64,000 nt of DNA, taken from positions 17,952,984-18,016,983 of the forward strand of contig NC_067127.1 in NCBI RefSeq assembly GCF_021347895.1, in the 5' to 3' direction. A model generated the notes under the pieces. The model was not told the origin of the DNA. It saw only the letters and a program-made list of their open reading frames with translations, and did not search any database. The stretch is from Acanthochromis polyacanthus. Lineage: Eukaryota > Chordata > Actinopteri > Pomacentridae. Each line of letters starts with the position of its first letter. Position 1 is the first letter of the stretch. Shown here one piece after another: positions 39,023-52,050 of the stretch. The position numbers and the translations under genes were made by a program.

Positions 39023-39613
39023 TAGCCTAGCCGCGCTAGACAACCCACGGCAACGAATTTAATTCTCTGCCAGGGAGGGTCTAGTTACCCTCCATAAGGC
39101 TCGAGGCTGGATTCTCCTAAAACTGGCCGGACCAATCACCATGAAGTGTAGAGTCAGAAGGTGGGCGTAACGAAGTGACGACAGAGGCGCGACGATTCTG
39201 ACAGAAACAACCGGCGCACAATAAACAGTTATCTTTCGACTCGGCTTTGGCCACAGCCCTTAAAGATTTGAAGCTAACATTCAACTTGAAAGATAAACAC
39301 AGGACGGCACTTAAGTGTTTCATTGAGAAGAAAGACGTATTTGGACTTATGCCGACGGGATATGGCAAATCCTTAATATACCAGTTGGCTCCGCGCCTCC
39401 GCGGCTCCGCTGGTTGGGAAGCTAATGGGACTTAGTCACAATCCACCGGTGCTCTCGGAACTACGTCAGCCTATTCGTTTTGTTGACTGGTTGTATACCT
39501 ATCCAATTGCTGCAGAGGGATTTGATAGACAACCTTTTAGCCCGCCTCCCTCCCTGTCGAGCTTCGCTAGACCCTTGTGCCTTCAGAAACATGGGTGTAG
39601 CATGGCTAGGCTA
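39023..39613 (+). mobile_element. 591-bp non-autonomous DNA transposon carrying a helicase fragment
   Basis: The ends are inverted: TAGCCTAGCCGCGCTAGAC at 39023-39041, and TAGCCTAGCCATGCTACAC read from the right end (39613-39595), 16 of 19 identical. The element is flanked by a direct repeat CTAGTAAAC at 39014-39022 and 39614-39622 (9 bp, or 8 bp if the first C matches by chance). The duplication length fits MULE, hAT or P-type superfamilies better than Tc1. The interior keeps the beginning of a RecQ-type helicase frame. This looks like an internally deleted derivative of a larger element. Confidence 0.8.
39202..39405 (+). pseudogene. RecQ-type helicase N-terminal fragment
   Basis: The open frame contains NLKDKHRTALKCFIEKKDVF then GLMPTGYGKSLIYQLAP. 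MPTGYGKS (39349-39372) is a Walker A / helicase motif I of the RecQ type, preceded by the expected motif 0 region (the usual Gln appears as His in DKHR). After QLAP the frame leaves the family (RLRGSAGWEANGT), so the helicase is cut off at a deletion junction near 39390; motifs Ia to VI are absent. No ATG begins the frame. The full protein would be an ATP-driven 3'-5' DNA unwinding enzyme; this piece cannot work. It lies inside the transposon at 39023-39613. Confidence 0.8.
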
Positions 39614-39681
39614 CTAGTAAACTACATTCAAGCACAAATCAACTTGTTTTGAGAGACCTGTACCTCTCAGAATGAATTGCA

Positions 39682-39845
39682 ACACCTCAGCAGCAGCAGC
39701 AGAGGGGTGGCAGTGTACAGTTTTATCTGTACACAGGTGAATGCACTGCTTCCAGATACTGAAAGGGTGCTGCTAATGTCTCATAATTGCTTGCATATGT
39801 GCATAAAAACAAAAGGGCTTTTTCGGTTGTCTTAGCAGCCCTGCC
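39682..39845 (+). repeat. Ancient paired segment, copy A
   Basis: Collinear with 41276-41435. Shared blocks in order: ACACCTC, AGCAGCAG, CAGTGTACAGTT (39711), TGAATGCACTGC (39738), CATAATTGCT (39782), GTTGT and TAGCAGC. Spacing between blocks is nearly the same in both. A perfect TGTACAG/CTGTACA hairpin occurs only here (39714-39733). Either a duplicated regulatory element or two copies of an old dispersed repeat. Confidence 0.7.
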
Positions 39846-41275
39846 TTCATTTTAAAAGCAGGATATTGGTGCAATCATTTTTCAAGCGTTCTTGAGAATG
39901 TGTCTGTAAATGCAGGAAGTCCCACAGCTGAAGGGTCTCACGTGGAAAGGTGCCCTACCTGACAAACTCTGATATGATCCAAATCATTATAGTTTTTCTA
40001 TACAACAGGGGATAGTTGTATTCTTGCTGGGACAGTAGATTGAAAAAGCAAGAGGCTGACTGTTTCTTCAGATTTTTGGTTATTATGCTGAGCTTAGTTA
40101 CCCATCTCCTGGCTGTAGCTTTATTTTCATTGGCATTTATGAGAATATATGAGTTCCAATCTTCACAGCAAGACAGCAAATAGGCTTGTTTCCAAAATTT
40201 TGAACTATTTCTTTGAAGCTGACTTTTATATAGTTGACTTATAGGGATTTATAGATACCTATATACTTCATATAAGACTTTGATATGCATGCTTTTTTCT
40301 CTGTTTTATCTTGGTCTTGTTTTTTACTATCCATTTTTAACACTTTCAGATGACTACTCTGCTCTATTTTGTTCCCTAAAAAATTCTGAAAACTTAAAAA
40401 AAATTGCAATCTTGAAATGTTGAGATGTTTTGCCTTGTTAAAGACATCCCAAAGACCAAATGAGAGCACAGAGAAGAAAGCACAAAAGAATTTAAGAAAA
40501 AAAAAGTAAAATAGAACAATGTAATATGAATCATCATCGTCAAAATGCATTTGATCACTCACTGAACATATTTAGACCCACCACATTTTTTCTTTTGTTC
40601 CTTTCAGTTCCATCCCTCTCCCATATCTGGGCCAGAGAGCGCAGTAAATCCCAGCTGGCAGAGACTCTGACAGTTCAGCTCACACAGATCTGTGGATAAT
40701 TATCTGTGTCTCTACATGAGAAAGACATTTCAGAGCTTTTAGCAATTGATGTGATACAGGCCAAACTAGACAGACCAGACTTATAAAATCCCCTAAAAAT
40801 GATGTTTGTAAAGTGTGTAAGATACAAGTCTATGTGTCTTGCCAGGTCCTGATGTTAAACCAATAAAGGTGAGGCGAAGACTAAGTGTTTGAATGGGCAT
40901 GCTGACTGTCAGAGTCAGGAATAATTACTCTTAAACACTTTCCGGGTTGATGTGATGAAACACAGAGCTTATATCAGATGCATTTCACTGCCACTGGGTG
41001 AAAAGGCCAAACACCAAGCTAAAGTCAAAGAAACGGTGTTTTAAGCATGGAAGTCTGCATTTCTATGGCCTCATTTAGGTGTTTAGTTGTTGCAGAAACC
41101 AGTAAAGTAACTTGATAATGAGTTTATGTGAGAGGTGTGTGCAGTATTAGGTTTCCCTGTTGTCTTGGGAAAGCGTCATGTTTCAATCTTCTCCAGGAAT
41201 CCGAGAGTTCAGCTCAACGAGCACGTGGACAGCTATCCGCGAGGGAAAGCCAGTGATTGGATTGTTGAGAGAAAA
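39846..41275. other. Single-copy sequence between the paired segments
   Basis: AT-rich, no gene recognised. The minus frames near 39955-40562 lack domains. Confidence 0.5.
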
Positions 41276-41435
41276 ACACCTCTAGAGCAGCAGCTTGGGT
41301 AACAGTGTACAGTTGCTCCCCTGGCACAGCTGAATGCACTGCCTCGCTGTGCTAAAAGTGCAGTTCTGTCACATAATTGCTATCATGTGTATACATGTGC
41401 TCAAGAATGGGATTTTCCAGTTGTTATAGCAGCTT
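41276..41435 (+). repeat. Ancient paired segment, copy B
   Basis: Partner of 39682-39845, about 1.6 kb away in the same orientation. Shared blocks: CAGTGTACAGTT at 41303, TGAATGCACTGC at 41331 and CATAATTGCT at 41372, with spacings of 28 and 41 bp against 27 and 44 bp in copy A. Confidence 0.7.
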
Positions 41436-43138
<1,703 letters not shown>

Positions 43139-44269
43139 AAACAGTCACCCACATCACTCCCTGCAAGCAATCCAACCCCCTCCTCCCCAGCTCAACCCCA
43201 AGCCAGCCAACACCTGAAGCTTATTAAACATAAATCTTCACTGCACCATAGATGTAACTCGAAACTCATATTGACTTTTAGGGGGAGCTTCATAAATCTT
43301 TTTTTGCTTCACTCCTTCTCTCATCAACATCTCTTATATATATCCCGCAGAATGTTGTTTCAGAAGGAAAACATTTGCCACTCTGCTGTTGACAAAATAT
43401 TTAAACTTTACGGGCGTGCTAAACAAATGTAGCGCGTTGAGAGAAGACTTGCTGGAAATGGATAAATATTGATTCTGCAGTGAAACAGGATCCGTGTTCA
43501 TTAATAGTGGATGGGGCAAATGTCATGCGTGCATGTGGAGAAAGCATAAAACTGTTAATTTTGAAGGAATGTGGTTCTTAATGTAATGATGAAGAGACTT
43601 TAATGTCACATAAGAAAAGTATCCCATGCTGTTGCCAGGGAACGTAGCTGTCGTTTAAAAGTTGTCAAAAGAGTTACAAGTGAGCAGAAACTAAAATTTA
43701 TAAGGAATGTATAAAGGTAATGATAAAATAATTTTCAAACTCTTGTTAAATAACAGAAATGAAAAAACAAGCAGTTGATTATTATGTTATTAACGAATAT
43801 AAAAAGATTTTGCCAACCGTTGCCTTATGTTTACTGTATCTTATTATATTTATTGTTACCACAAGCAGTTTCTGAGCAGGAAATGAAACAGTTTTTATGT
43901 GGAAATATAAAGCATGTGGGGGAAAAAAGTGCAATTTAGACCATTATGCTTTTTTGTGACACTGGCGAAAACAAAAGTTATGTTCATTGTACTGTAGAGA
44001 ACCTCCAACAACTTAAAGCTGACTTCATCTCCTGCTATACAAAAGTGTGAAGCAGAAAGGTGCATAAATGATACTATGTATTTGTGAATAGAAGGACCAT
44101 AAATGGTACTGATGACAAGCCATGTATATATTGAGAATGTATATGAGAAAATTCAACTGAGATGTTGCCTTATAAAGGCTTCTTATGAGATGAACACACT
44201 GAAAAAGTTCTTCTAGTTCTCATGTCTTTGGACCCATAAAGTGTATACTGTAGAATCCACCTTCCCCAG
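43139..44269. other. Single-copy sequence, no gene
   Basis: AT-rich, no feature recognised. Confidence 0.5.
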
Positions 44270-44425
44270 AACCCAGTGAGCTCAACCTCTGGAACTAAAA
44301 AATGATGCCAACGTTCAAAGTCAAAAACTGCAGTTTCTCAAATGGCCACTTGAGGCTGACTCCAAAGTAAGTCAGTCCCCATTGACCTCCATGTTAAAAT
44401 GCATGCTTATGAATGCGCACACGTC
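44270..44425 (+). repeat. Dispersed fish repeat fragment, family uncertain
   Basis: AAAACTGCAGTTTCTCAAAT, GGCCACTTGAGGCTGACTCC and CCCATTGACCTCCATGTTAA match from memory a repeat common in fish non-coding DNA. It occurs only once in this window, so internal support is lacking. Confidence 0.4.
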
Positions 44426-44879
44426 AGCTGCATACACCACAGACACGGTGTTGTTGTTATTATAGTACTTTCTACTACTGGAGGCGGTAGGAGGACTATG
44501 TTCCAGTCATAGGACATCATATTTGTGCACACACATGCACTATTGCTTTTGTATCATAGTCACATGGTGACACAAATTTTGTGTTGGTGGGCTACCTGCA
44601 GACTGGCTTTGGCTGGAGCGCCAATACTCTGAGCTTTAAGATCACTAAGGATAACATGCACAAATGGCTGTAAAAATAAATTATTTACAGCATTTAAAGA
44701 CATGCTGAAAAGATCCATACTGAATGGATCAAAATCTAATGGCTGAAGAGTAAATACAGGTTTCTGATTAAAGTCTAATTACAGTTAGCTAAAGTTCCTG
44801 TTAAAATGGCTTAGATATAACTCTAAACTGTTGCTTCCTCATAGTGTGTTGATTTATGATCTTTCCATCTACCTCTCTC

Positions 44880-45130
44880 CATTCTCTGTAGCTCCAGCAC
44901 ACCCGCCTCACCTACATCTCTGCTCAAACACCATAAAACTACTCAACGCTACACAATGACAAGTTGAAATACTGAAGTAATTCAGGTTAAAACCCAAAAC
45001 AATTCTAAAGAAGACGAATAAAGAAGATTAAAGATACAGAAAGCCTTGGTTCCTTAGAATTCTTAAGTTAAAAAAAACCCAGAAATATGAATCAGTGTTT
45101 CTGAGACTAAATCAGCTTCAGTTTCAAGGA
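44880..45130 (+). repeat. Dispersed repeat family R, forward copy
   Basis: CTGCTCAAACACCATAAAAC, TACTCAACGCTACACAATG and ACTGAAGTAATTCAGG are followed by CTTGGTTCCTTAGAATTCTT, AACCCAGAAATATGAATCAG and TGTTTCTGAGACTAAATCAG. This matches the 48600-49790 copy in order. Confidence 0.65.
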
Positions 45131-47029
45131 GGAAACACTACACCATTGGTCTGATTTTGTATTTTGCTCATGTCTTCCACCAAATAATAAACACCGTTTC
45201 AGGGCTGTTATTAAGGCAAAAAAAGTCCAGTTTTTACTGGGGGGATTCTTTGTTTTTAGAGTTTTTATTTTACAGGCAATATTTGATTAATACTGCAATA
45301 TGGAGTGTGTCCACTATACACCAACACAGCTTCACTGAGAGAGAAAGACAGACCAGTGGTGAGTACAGTACAGTAACATAATATTTCCATGTATAAACCC
45401 CTTTGGCAGCATCATTCACACTAATAAGCATCTTTACATTGAGCTGAGGTGATAAGGAAAAACAGAAGTACAGTATGAAAGTAGTAGCAGGAAATACAGG
45501 ATGGAATGCTTATTGGGGCCCTGAAGGTGCATTTAGGTTACCTCAGAGATGAATATATCAGCAGGGAAAGGAGAAAATCGATGCCATGACTTTCAAGAAC
45601 ACCAAAGCATTATAATACATCCGAACATCTGGGTGCTATTCCCATCTTAGCAAGAGACACAGCAGCAGGATGTTCCAGACGGGGGGACCCGGTTTGAATT
45701 TGTGGCTGCATCACAGCTGCCACTGCCAGGGCCCTGGGCTTAGAGCCGCAGAGTTCATGGACACGCTTCCCTCCCTGGAAAAAATGAGTGATCCCTGCCT
45801 ACAATAAAAAAATGAGCTGCAGTTTGATGTGTGTTTATTGTATGAGTGTGTACATGAAAGTGTCAGTGGGCAGGGATTGGCAGCGGCTGCAGAGAAAGGG
45901 AACGGTGGAGGAGGAGAGCGTGGAGGAGAGTAGAGGTGTTTATAAACCAGGGACGTGCACAAAAGGGCCCTCTGTGCTGGTGGCCGCTGGGTCGCTTTCA
46001 TACCCACACACACACCTTCCTCGACCTGCCACCGCTGCCTCCCCCAGGGGAACCTTCACTCTGAAGCCTGCCCAGCGTGACAGAGTGAGCTCATATAAAT
46101 AAATCACGACAAATAAGGAAAAAGTGAGCGCAGAGGAAAGACATGGAGAGAGCAGGGGAAAGACATGAGAGGGGGAAAATGCAGCGACAGCAGCAGCAGC
46201 CTGGTGGAATAGCGATTTCTTCTCTCTAGCGACAATGTCTCATTGTTTTTCAGAGGAGGGGTGAGCGGAGCAGGTGGGGGAAAAACCACTGGAATTGTGG
46301 AATGTGTGAGTCTGAGTCGTTGCTCCCATTTTCTGCAGTTTAAAAACATCCCCTGTAATAATAGTTGTGTGCTCACATGTAAATACAACAGTGATTTCCT
46401 TTGGCAACCGGAGCAACTTATGACATCTACCCCCAACAGGCAGAAGAGACACCGAGACTGTGTATGCTCTGCACTAGAGAGAGAGACGGCTGAAGAAAAG
46501 TTGTGGTTTATCAGACTCTGGCGAGGATTTGTGTATTTGTGGCGTACTGTGAAACACCTTTGGTTTACACAAGGAACTGCACTTTTTACCCCCTGCAGAG
46601 AAGAGAGCATCTGACAAGCTGGTTGGCACTCCATGCTGACTTCACTGCTTCTTGCCAAATCTGCTGCCCCACAGTGCTGCTTAATGCTAATAAAAACCTG
46701 AAGCACTAAACAAACATTTTCAGGAGAAAATTGTAGTGGGAGGGGAGGGAGGGGGTGAGGAATCCAATGGGGCGAAAACAATCTGTATCTTCAATTGTTG
46801 CGGAACCAGCAGTGTCAAACTCCCTTGAGCTGTTTTGTTGGTTAGTGGCGCTGTTGTTCAGAGCGGAGCCCCTCCAAAGCCACACCAAGTGAAGCTCACA
46901 ATCCAAACATTATGACTGGAGTCACACACCAAAGAGGACAGCGTCCGGCAGGCAGCACTGGCCAACTAAACAACAACAGGACAAACCACAGGAGAGAGAA
47001 GAGCAAGTTGGAGGTTTTTTTTTTTTAAA
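45131..47029. other. Single-copy sequence including the longest open frame
   Basis: The longest open frame in the window (minus 46104-46781, 225 codons) lies here, but its product is rich in Leu, Pro and Ser with no domain, and overlapping frames run on the other strand. I do not call a gene. Purine-rich tracts are common near 45870-46170. Confidence 0.45.
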
Positions 47030-47300
47030 CTCTGCTTGTTGGGACAGGCCAAGTTCAAGCTTCTTACCCTGCCAGACAATTTTCCATATGCAGCTCCGTT
47101 AACCCATAAGATTAACTATCTGATTCTCTCATGAGAATCCAGACAGAATGCTTTGTGATGGGAAACACACATGAGAGGTGAGATTAATGGAGCATTATCC
47201 AAAGAATGCAACAATTCAATACTCCTCCATTTACGGGAGTCCTCCTCCCCCCTTACCTCTTTTCCTCTCTTCCGTTACAGTAGGCATCCATTCAAGAGAG
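47030..47300. promoter_or_regulatory. Candidate conserved non-coding block
   Basis: GACAATTTTCCATATGCAGC, CCCATAAGATTAACTATCTG, GATTCTCTCATGAGAATCCA (containing the perfect palindrome GATTCTCATGAGAATC-like arms) and GGTGAGATTAATGGAGCATT occur in non-repetitive DNA with homeodomain-type TAAT cores and an E-box (CATATG). No credible coding frame. Inference only. Confidence 0.3.
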
Positions 47301-48599
47301 GCGGACATAAATATTTACAGTAATTACATACATGCATGTAAGGACAGGACTTCTTCCATCTGGAAACCTCGGAAACACCGGATCATGTTAGTGAGTGGGA
47401 CAATTGCTCTGGAAAAATTCAGAACACGAACTTTAGCTGTCCTGTCATTCAAACTGTCACGTGCCAGTCAAAATCTTTCCACATGTCGCTTTGTTTTTAA
47501 TTTTAAAAAAGATTTTAACGTATGGTGTTCAGGAGTCAAAATAGCAGCAGGTGTAAATTCCTGCCTTTAATGGAGTCCCACAGGGCAAAACACGCTTGCG
47601 GTTTTTGGTTTAATCGGTTATTTTCTGGATGAATACCCCTTAGACACGCTGTGTATGACTCGCTCTCCAGGGCGAAGAGCTAAACTGCTTCATTGAACTC
47701 TTAATGAAAGACCTTGACCTTTGACCTCCTACCAAGATGTTGCCTCATGTTTTGCCCTGTGGTGGTGATTCCGATTGTTCGCAGTGAGATGTGGTGGAGC
47801 GTGCAGAACTAAGAGGCTTGGTTGATAAAGGGCTGACATGTTATGAAACACAAAGGTGAGAGAAGGAATCACTTTATTCTGATATCTGACTTGATAAGTT
47901 AGCACCAAAGAAAACGAAGTTGGCTATGAATCAGTGTTACGTCACAACGTCCCTGTAGCTTTAGCTCAGATCCACAGATACTGACATGAGCGGAGGAGAC
48001 AGGGTATGCAGTTTGCCTCTTGGGGGATGTTTCTCAGAGTTTCTCATGGGTCAAAACACACTCAGCTGTGATGGCTGAGCAGATGTGTGATGCATGCCCA
48101 TGTGCCTCCACTGATTTCCTGTTGCCAGCACGGAAGTGACCTGCCTTAGGGAAGAGTGCAAGGCCTGTAACTGATTCTGGCATATTGTGGAAGAAGGATG
48201 GTCCTGGATCTCATTTGGGAGACAATCAAGTCTGACTAAAGATCAACACTTAAAGGGAAATTTCACTTTATCACTGGGCCATATGCTCCCAAGTGTTACA
48301 TACAGTCTCCCTGGGTCCTAAGCTCTCCAGCTCTATATAGCACTTAATGAAAATCCTGAACACAATGATTTTTTCCGTTAAAGAGTGTTAAAAAATGTTC
48401 CAACTTAAAACAGGTCAAAATTGAGCCAAACACAATAGGTGGGTAAAAGTGTGTCAACATACGATTTGAACTGGGGAACATGGAATAGAGCATCAGCTTT
48501 TCTTGAAATGTTACATTATTGGACTACTTTCACAAACAGAAATGCAACTAAATGTAATGGAATGTTTTTCAATGAAAATGTTTCATTGCCTTTAGAATG
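47301..48599. other. Single-copy sequence, no gene
   Basis: No gene or repeat recognised. Confidence 0.5.
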
Positions 48600-48755
48600 T
48601 GCAGATCTATTAAGTCCCCTCAGCCTTTCCTCATTCCCAGCAGCTGAAGCAGCCCAGCTTCCCCTTTAACTCTGTACAAACACTGTAAAACTACTCTATA
48701 CTACACACTGGCAGGATGCAATATTAGAGTCATTCAGCTGTACATGTTTAACCTG
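48600..48755 (+). repeat. Dispersed repeat family R, left half of a split copy
   Basis: AACTCTGTACAAACACTGTA, AAACTACTCTATACTACACA, TGCAATATTAGAGTCATTCA and GCTGTACATGTTTAACCTG match the reverse copy at 34390-34720. The copy is interrupted after 48755 by a SINE, and its right half resumes at 49569. Confidence 0.75.
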
Positions 48756-49556
48756 GGACTGCACAGTGCAGTAGTGGTTAGCACTTTCGCCTTGCAGCAA
48801 GAAGATCCCGGTTCAAATCCCGGCTTGGGATCTTCTGCATGGAGTTCGCATGTTCTCCCTGTGCAATCCGTGGGTTTCCTCCGGGCACTCCGGCTTCCTC
48901 CCACAGTTCAAAAAATATGCTGAGGTTAATTGGTTACTCTAATTGCCCCGTAGGTGTGAATGTGAGTGTGATTGTTTGTCTGTATATGTAGCCCTGAGAT
49001 AGACTGGCGACCTGTCCAGGGTGTCCTCTGTCTTCGCCCGAGTCAGCTGGGATAGGCTCCAGCACCCCCCGCGGACCCTAGTGAGGATAAAGCTGTTGTG
49101 GCGAATGGCGTGGGAGAGCTCGCTGCAGAGGGGAGAGGTGTGGAGGAGATGTGCGTGGAAACAGCGTCAGGCTAATTAACGCCGGCTGGCACCAATTAGA
49201 CTCACTGATTCTCTCGCAGTAGCAGGCTGGAGACAGGGACAAAAGAACACGGACAGAGAGGACGGGGGATCGCACGAGCGGAGGACAGTGGACAGGACGA
49301 GGTCCGGGTGGAGAGGGCAGCTTACGGTACGAGATCCTGTGGAGAGCGGGCTGCATGCTGAGACTGTTCACCGGAACGAGGTCCGGTTACTCTTGGTTAG
49401 CGCCGGCAAGGAAGAGAAACTTGTTTTATTTACGTTGGGGGGACGGGCTGGGGGAATAAAAGAACTTGTCTTGCATTGGCCGAACTGCCGTTGGTTATTG
49501 GCTGAGTAGACCCACAGACAGGTTCTCCTGTTCAGCTGTGTATAGAGAATGGATGG
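48756..49556 (+). mobile_element. tRNA-derived SINE, copy 3, split by a solo LTR
   Basis: The plus-strand head (GTAGTGGTTAGCAC A-box-like, GGTTCAAATCCCGG B-box-like) starts near 48757. The body runs to 49096 and the 3' end with its ATGGATGG tail resumes at 49540-49556. A perfect 12-bp target-site duplication, ATGTTTAACCTG, flanks the whole (48744-48755 and 49557-49568). The head has no matching cloverleaf, so it is not a functional tRNA gene. The 438-bp interruption is the LTR described next. Confidence 0.95.
49097..49534 (+). mobile_element. Solo LTR, 438 bp
   Basis: Starts TGTGGCGAATGGCGTGG and ends TTCTCCTGTTCA, the TG...CA form of LTR-retrotransposon ends. It is flanked by a perfect 5-bp duplication GCTGT (49092-49096 and 49535-49539), which fits the integrase of Ty3/gypsy or retrovirus-like elements. 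An AATAAA lies at 49455-49460 in the plus orientation. No internal coding sequence is present, so the element is the product of recombination between the two LTRs of a former full copy. It sits in the 3' part of a SINE. A Ty3/gypsy origin is my guess; the sequence alone does not settle the family. Confidence 0.9.
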
Positions 49557-49568
49557 ATGTTTAACCTG

Positions 49569-49790
49569 CGACACTGATGAGAAGATTAAGGCAATGGTAC
49601 AGAAGCACCACCCTTGCAGGCTGGACAGGACTTGATTCCTTAAGTTTGTACATATGAAACCCCAGAAAGTCTTTAATCTGTGTTTTTGAGACTGTCATCA
49701 GTTGGTTGCAGTTATTACACGTATGTTGCAGAAAGAAAAAAAAAACCCACCATAGACATCAACAAGAAAACAGCTGTTCACTGGAATAGT
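49569..49790 (+). repeat. Dispersed repeat family R, right half of the split copy
   Basis: TACATATGAAACCCCAGAAA, GTCTTTAATCTGTGTTTTTG and AGACTGTCATCAGTTGGTTG follow in the order of the minus strand of 34390-34560, then an A-rich run and CCCACCATAGACATCAACAA. Joined with 48600-48755 it gives the most complete copy in the window. Confidence 0.75.
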
Positions 49791-51161
49791 CTTTAATAAT
49801 TGACTGGTAACTTCAAAATATCCAAAATGAGAATTAACAACACAATACAGTTTTGGTAAACACAACTTTTATGACTGAAATGTTATCACACAGACCCTCA
49901 AGTGAATGCAGTTTCAAAATTCTAAATGGAAAATCAGATTAAAAGGCGCCTTAAGGCACATGCAAGGAATGGCTGGAAGTTTTGCAGATCGTCTTACATA
50001 GTTTGGAAAGCAATGACTCAGGACAAAATTACATTATCATCTATGCATGTTCACTTTCAACGCTGTAATCTGTGAGAACATTGGCATACATACAAGTTAT
50101 TCAGATGCCAACTACAATTTAAGGGGTAAAGTACTTTTTTTGAACAGCAGTGGAGGACCCTTGGAACATAGATATACAGCTAAGAAGTAGGCTATATGTG
50201 TTTGTGGAATGTTGCCTAGAACAAATAACTGGTTTGCTACATGTTTTTAATAGTTTTTTGGACAATGGGCTACAAAGCTATGGATGATTTGGGATCTTTT
50301 TTAAGGATTTGTTACCTTAACACAAATATAGCAAATCACCTGACTATGTGCTTCCTTATTAGATTGTCTCATCAGTCAAACGCAGTGCCTGAGCACAGGG
50401 ATCTATCTGCAAGCTGATAAATCAACCTGTCTCTCTGCAGACAACTATGTCATAAGTAGTAAGTCATTCCAACAATCCTGGCTGCACTGCCTAAAGAAGA
50501 AGCACCTAATCAGATTGTGTGTGCGGCCTCCCTCTCACACCTGGACCAGCTCCAGGGCCTGTGCTTTCAAGAGCTGTCAGTCAAAAGCTTAAGCTGCTGT
50601 GTGCAGGCTTGGGGCACCACTTAGCTCATATCCAACAACTGCACCTGACTGAGCTTGTGCTGGTGCCTCACCTCACATGAAACAACACTACACTGGCTCA
50701 ACCTGTGCCTCTTGGCATAAGTACCAACCGTTTGTGTCACAGAGCGAGACGTGGAAGAGGGCAAGGACAGCTTTTTTTGTAACTCTGGATGGTTTGTGAG
50801 AGACAGAGTTGGATGTCAGAGTGGGAAAGTGCCTGGATATTGCCACACCTCACAGATATCTCCATGCATTCCCGTTTTCCTCATAAATCTTGGCAGGCTG
50901 GGGTGAAGTGAGATACCGTAAGAAAATAAAACATGGGCCTCACAGTGCTGGACCCCAGTCCCTCTCACACAGTCAGTACGCTGAGTGCTGCCAGAGCAAA
51001 CATGGGGGCTGTTATTGTAGAGGACAATTACATAAAGTTAAAAGTATACTCCTCAGCCAGCACCGTCCTGTTTTAAACCCACTGTGAATAGAAGAACAAA
51101 CAATGGGAGGAGCGCTCTCTCTCCGACACACACCAAGAGAAAACACGCAGACACACACGCA

Positions 51162-51162
<1 letters not shown>
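49791..51162. other. Single-copy sequence, no gene
   Basis: No gene recognised. Confidence 0.5.

Positions 51163-51224
<62 letters not shown>
51163..51224 (+). repeat. (CA)n microsatellite, about 31 units
   Basis: Perfect CA run preceded by ACACACACGCAGACAC-type imperfect units from about 51143. Cys/Val-rich minus-strand frames across it are artefacts. Confidence 0.97.
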
Positions 51225-51227
<3 letters not shown>

Positions 51228-51589
51228 TATCCGTGCATTTAGCTTCAGCCATCCGTGAACTCCCAGGCATCCACTTTCACCCAGCCTGACTGTTCGTCTA
51301 GCGACCCCACTGTCCAGCGTCCAAATAGAACAATTATCTGCAATTTATGCTCAGACAAAACGGATCACTTCCCTGGTAAATGAAATTCCCCATTAAGAAG
51401 AGCAACAAGGGGGAGGAGATACGGTCAGTAATACCGTCTCTGGTATGAGACAAGAGAGGGCACGGTGCATGCCCAACCTATCTTTTCTCAGAAATAAAAA
51501 ACACAGATACATCCAGGATCAAGTGTTATGGAGAGATTTCTTAAATTCCTTACACAGAGAAGTGAAAACAAATGCCTTCTTTGGATGGA
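51225..51589. other. Single-copy sequence
   Basis: Nothing recognised. Confidence 0.5.
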
Positions 51590-52050
51590 AGTAGAGGCCG
51601 TTCTTAAATGAGAGCTCAGAAAGAGTCATTACAAAAATCCTTAACTTCCTGCCTCTCCCTGAAGGACAGCCTCTGCAATTACACTCAAGCTAATATCTCA
51701 TCAAGGAACTTGAATGACTTTCTCTTAATGAGTGATGAGAAATTAAAAAGCTGTAGAAATCCAATGTTATGCTTGGATCCGACTGCCTTTCCATTAGCTT
51801 CTCAGATATCCATTAATCATGCTAATAGGCCTATAGAAGTCAGTGGTGAAAACAAGAGATCACTGAGACATTGTTTTACAAATGTTGGTGCACAGTATAA
51901 AGAGCTCTGGCTGCTCTCCAGCTCCGCTCCAATCAGGAAACAACAAGAAGTGTATCTAGTTGACTCAATCTGTATCGTGTTGACACTGCAAACTGTGCTG
52001 AGACAATTATTTCCAAAGAATACAAGTGAATGTACACTGGATTCTTTCCC
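51590..52050. promoter_or_regulatory. Candidate conserved non-coding block
   Basis: Homeodomain-type cores are dense (CTGCAATTACACTC, CTCTTAATGAGTG, TTTCCATTAGCTTC, CATTAATCATGCTAATAGG), with a TATA-like CAGTATAAAGAGC near 51893. A 164-codon plus frame (51608-52102) crosses the block, but its product has no domain and no codon signature I can defend. I prefer a regulatory element. Alignment to other fish would decide. Confidence 0.35.

Noticed and set aside
46104..46781. Longest open frame in the window, 225 codons, minus strand
   Set aside because: Low-complexity Leu/Pro/Ser product with no domain, overlapping frames on the opposite strand and no splice or promoter context.
48756..48840. 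tRNA gene in the SINE head (also in the other copies)
   Set aside because: A- and B-box-like motifs are present, but there is no complete cloverleaf and the sequence continues into the SINE body.
49288..49509. 73-codon plus-strand frame
   Set aside because: It lies wholly within the solo LTR, which does not code for protein.
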